Shown here one piece after another: positions 6,630 to 7,538 of a stretch of 7,538 nt of DNA. Under the pieces are notes generated by a model, which saw only the letters and a list, made by a program, of their open reading frames with translations, searched no databases and was not told the DNA's origin. Both the position numbers and the translations under genes were made by a program. How positions within the stretch are numbered: position 1 is the first letter of the stretch; every line of letters begins with the position of its first letter. The stretch comes from Frankiales bacterium (lineage in GTDB: Bacteria > Actinomycetota > Actinomycetes > Mycobacteriales > Jatrophihabitantaceae): NCBI GenBank assembly GCA_025963265.1, contig JAOPUY010000540.1, forward strand, positions 1 to 7,538. Direction: 5' to 3'.

Positions 6630-6919
6630 TGCTCGAAGTCGCCTTGATCGACGTGTTGCCCGGTTCGGAAGACGCCTTTGAGACCGCGTACCGCGGCGTG
6701 AAAGAGGCGCTCGCGAGCTCGCCCGGACTGATCAGCGTCCGGATGACTCGCGGGGTCGAGACCGAGACCCGATTCGTGCTGCTGGTCGAGTGGGACTCAC
6801 TGGCCGCGCATCAAGCCTTCCGCGACTCCGACCGCTACGCCGTCTGGCGCGGCGGCATCGGCCCGCATTTCGCGAACCCGCCGCGGATCGAGCACTTCAC
6901 CGACGTCGCGGGCGGCTAG
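6626..6919 (+). CDS. Antibiotic biosynthesis monooxygenase (ABM) domain protein
   Basis: This 97-residue single-domain protein has the pattern of the ABM family (dimeric alpha-beta barrel): an opening strand EVALIDVLPGSEDAFETAY (4-22), SSPGLISVRMTRG (31-43), RFVLLVEWDSLAAHQAFRDS (49-68) and the closing GPHFANPPRIEHF (79-91). Characterised relatives include cofactor-independent quinol monooxygenases such as YgiN and the ActVA-Orf6-type oxygenases, but many short members have no known substrate, so monooxygenase activity is not assured. Two ATGs stand in tandem at 6626 and 6629; I use the first because it forms the ATGA overlap with the nitroreductase stop. No clear Shine-Dalgarno precedes either, which fits coupling to the upstream gene or a short independent transcript. 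Its TAG stop at 6917-6919 overlaps the stop of the opposing VOC gene by sharing CTAG. Confidence 0.88.
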   Translation: MMLEVALIDVLPGSEDAFETAYRGVKEALASSPGLISVRMTRGVETETRFVLLVEWDSLAAHQAFRDSDRYAVWRGGIGPHFANPPRIEHFTDVAGG

Positions 6920-7356
6920 CTCTCGGTGGGGCGGTGGACGAGTTCGATCAGGTTGCCGTCCACGTCGGACAGCTGCGCGCCGTAGTAGCCCAGCTGGCGT
7001 GACTCCCACTCCCGCGGCGGCTGCACGATCCGGGCCCCCGCGGCGGCGGCCGCAGCCACGGCCTCGTCGATGAGCCGCCGGTCGGGCACCGCCAGCGCGA
7101 AGTGCGCGCCCCGGGTGCTGGCGGCTCCGGCGGCCAGCACGAGCAGCAGCCGGTGCTCGGCGGTGCGGTAGCCGAGGACCGCGACGGTCCCGGAGTCGGC
7201 GCCGTCCTCCTCGGGATCCTGGTAGTCCAGCTCGGCCAACAGCCCGAGCGCGGCGCACAGGGCGTCGTACACCGCCCGAGCCGGCGCGAAGTGCTCGGTG
7301 ATCACGGTGACGTGATCGAGCCAGACCGCTGGTTGAGCGCCGGGCGCCGGACTCAT
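6916..7356 (-). CDS. VOC family protein (glyoxalase/bleomycin resistance/dioxygenase superfamily)
   Basis: This 146-residue protein shows a vicinal-oxygen-chelate layout: a first strand WLDHVTVIT (12-20), a helix starting near ARAVYDALCAALGL, a middle strand HRLLLVLAAG (68-77), a second half opening at GAHFALAV (83-90), an alanine-rich helix (96-107) and a closing YYGAQLSDVDGNLIELV (124-140). His15, His85 and Glu138 occupy the usual VOC metal-ligand strands, giving a two-His, one-carboxylate set. The glutamate expected on the middle strand of glyoxalase I-type enzymes is not apparent (LLLVL). It may be a dioxygenase-, lyase- or resistance-type member; the substrate is unknown. It starts at ATG 7356, 10 nt after the uvrB stop and without a clear Shine-Dalgarno, so it probably depends on uvrB transcription and possibly on reinitiation. 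Its TAG stop is interlocked with the ABM gene stop. Confidence 0.9.
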   Translation of the reverse strand: MSPAPGAQPAVWLDHVTVITEHFAPARAVYDALCAALGLLAELDYQDPEEDGADSGTVAVLGYRTAEHRLLLVLAAGAASTRGAHFALAVPDRRLIDEAVAAAAAAGARIVQPPREWESRQLGYYGAQLSDVDGNLIELVHRPTES

Positions 7357-7363
7357 CGCGAGA

Positions 7364-7389
7364 CCACTAGTGGACGCCGGCGGCGTCCA
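7364..7389 (-). other. Hairpin and adjoining palindrome spanning the uvrB stop codon
   Basis: On the minus strand the last uvrB codons contain TGGACGCC-GCC-GGCGTCCA (7389 down to 7371), an 8-bp perfect stem with a 3-nt loop. It is followed, sharing its final CCA, by the perfect 10-bp palindrome CCACTAGTGG (7373-7364), which includes the TAG stop (7369-7367). No T-tract follows, so it is not a classical intrinsic terminator. The two structures share bases and exclude each other in RNA. The position, between uvrB and a gene 10 nt downstream, suits partial termination, message processing or control of reinitiation. Part of the stem is fixed by coding for the Met-Asp-Ala-Ala-Gly-Val-His tail. Confidence 0.45.
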
Positions 7390-7538
7390 TGCCCCGCAGC
7401 TCCTTCTTCAACTCCTGGATCTCATCGCGCAACCGGGCCGCGACCTCGAACTGCAGCTCGCGGGCCGAGAGCATCATCTGGTCGTTGAGCTGCTGGATCA
7501 GGTCGGCCAACTCGGCCCGCGGCATCTCGGTGACGTCG
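7367..7538 (-). CDS. uvrB: UvrABC system protein B, C-terminal 56 residues (5' end outside window)
   Basis: The minus strand is open from the right edge of the window to a TAG at 7369-7367. It encodes 56 residues that match the end of UvrB, the damage-verifying helicase of nucleotide excision repair. The visible part is the UVR domain: [20 protein letters not shown] (8-27), [20 protein letters not shown] (28-47), then the short tail RGMDAAGVH (48-56). This helical hairpin is the segment of UvrB that contacts the matching domain in UvrC. UvrC also carries a UVR domain, but there it is internal; the closing [11 protein letters not shown] tail is typical of actinobacterial UvrB. The start and the helicase core lie beyond the right edge. 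The VOC gene follows on the same strand after 10 nt, so the two probably form one transcript, with the hairpin at the uvrB 3' end acting between them. Confidence 0.93.
   Translation of the reverse strand, partial: DVTEMPRAELADLIQQLNDQMMLSARELQFEVAARLRDEIQELKKELRGMDAAGVH

Noticed and set aside
1..7538. CRISPR array, insertion sequence, tRNA/rRNA, riboswitch or phage/defence genes
   Set aside because: Coding is nearly continuous with gaps of 52 nt or less; I saw no spaced repeats, transposase or integrase motifs, target duplications or RNA-gene-like segments.

Overview
The window is chromosomal DNA from a very GC-rich bacterium, almost certainly an actinomycete. The evidence is strong third-position G/C bias in every gene, an actinobacterial DUF4032 protein, a full-length HrpA with the C-terminal DUF3418 region, and start sites that look leaderless (a TANNNT box 6-9 nt before the ATG with no usable Shine-Dalgarno). 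I cannot place the genus. Coding density is close to complete: the longest non-coding gap is 52 nt, so no stretch over 300 bases lacks a gene.

Layout. On the plus strand from the left edge: the C-terminal 233 residues of a DUF4032 protein (1-702), an MBL-fold hydrolase with an intact metal site (755-1420), and the 1325-residue DEAH-box RNA helicase HrpA (1466-5443). HrpA runs tail-to-tail, 10 nt apart, into a minus-strand flavin reductase (5454-6005). A 45-nt divergent promoter gap (6006-6050) separates that gene from a plus-strand pair joined by an ATGA overlap: a YdjA-like nitroreductase (6051-6629) and a small ABM-domain protein (6626-6919). The stop codon of the pair is interlocked in one CTAG with the stop of a minus-strand VOC-family protein (6916-7356). 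That gene lies 10 nt downstream of the 3' end of uvrB (7367-7538, cut by the right edge). The uvrB fragment is easily missed because no start codon lies in the window.

How the genes may work together. The left side is RNA/ribosome housekeeping (HrpA) and the right edge is nucleotide-excision repair (UvrB). Between them sit four small enzymes of redox or small-molecule chemistry: flavin reductase, FMN nitroreductase, ABM protein and VOC metalloprotein. They resemble a detoxification or aromatic/quinone-handling set, but they lie in three transcription units, so joint function is inference only.

I see no mobile element, CRISPR array, tRNA/rRNA, phage gene or defence system. The most interesting signals are regulatory: facing leaderless-type promoters at 6006-6050, a strong hairpin plus palindrome spanning the uvrB stop codon, interlocked stop codons, and a single TTA leucine codon in hrpA.
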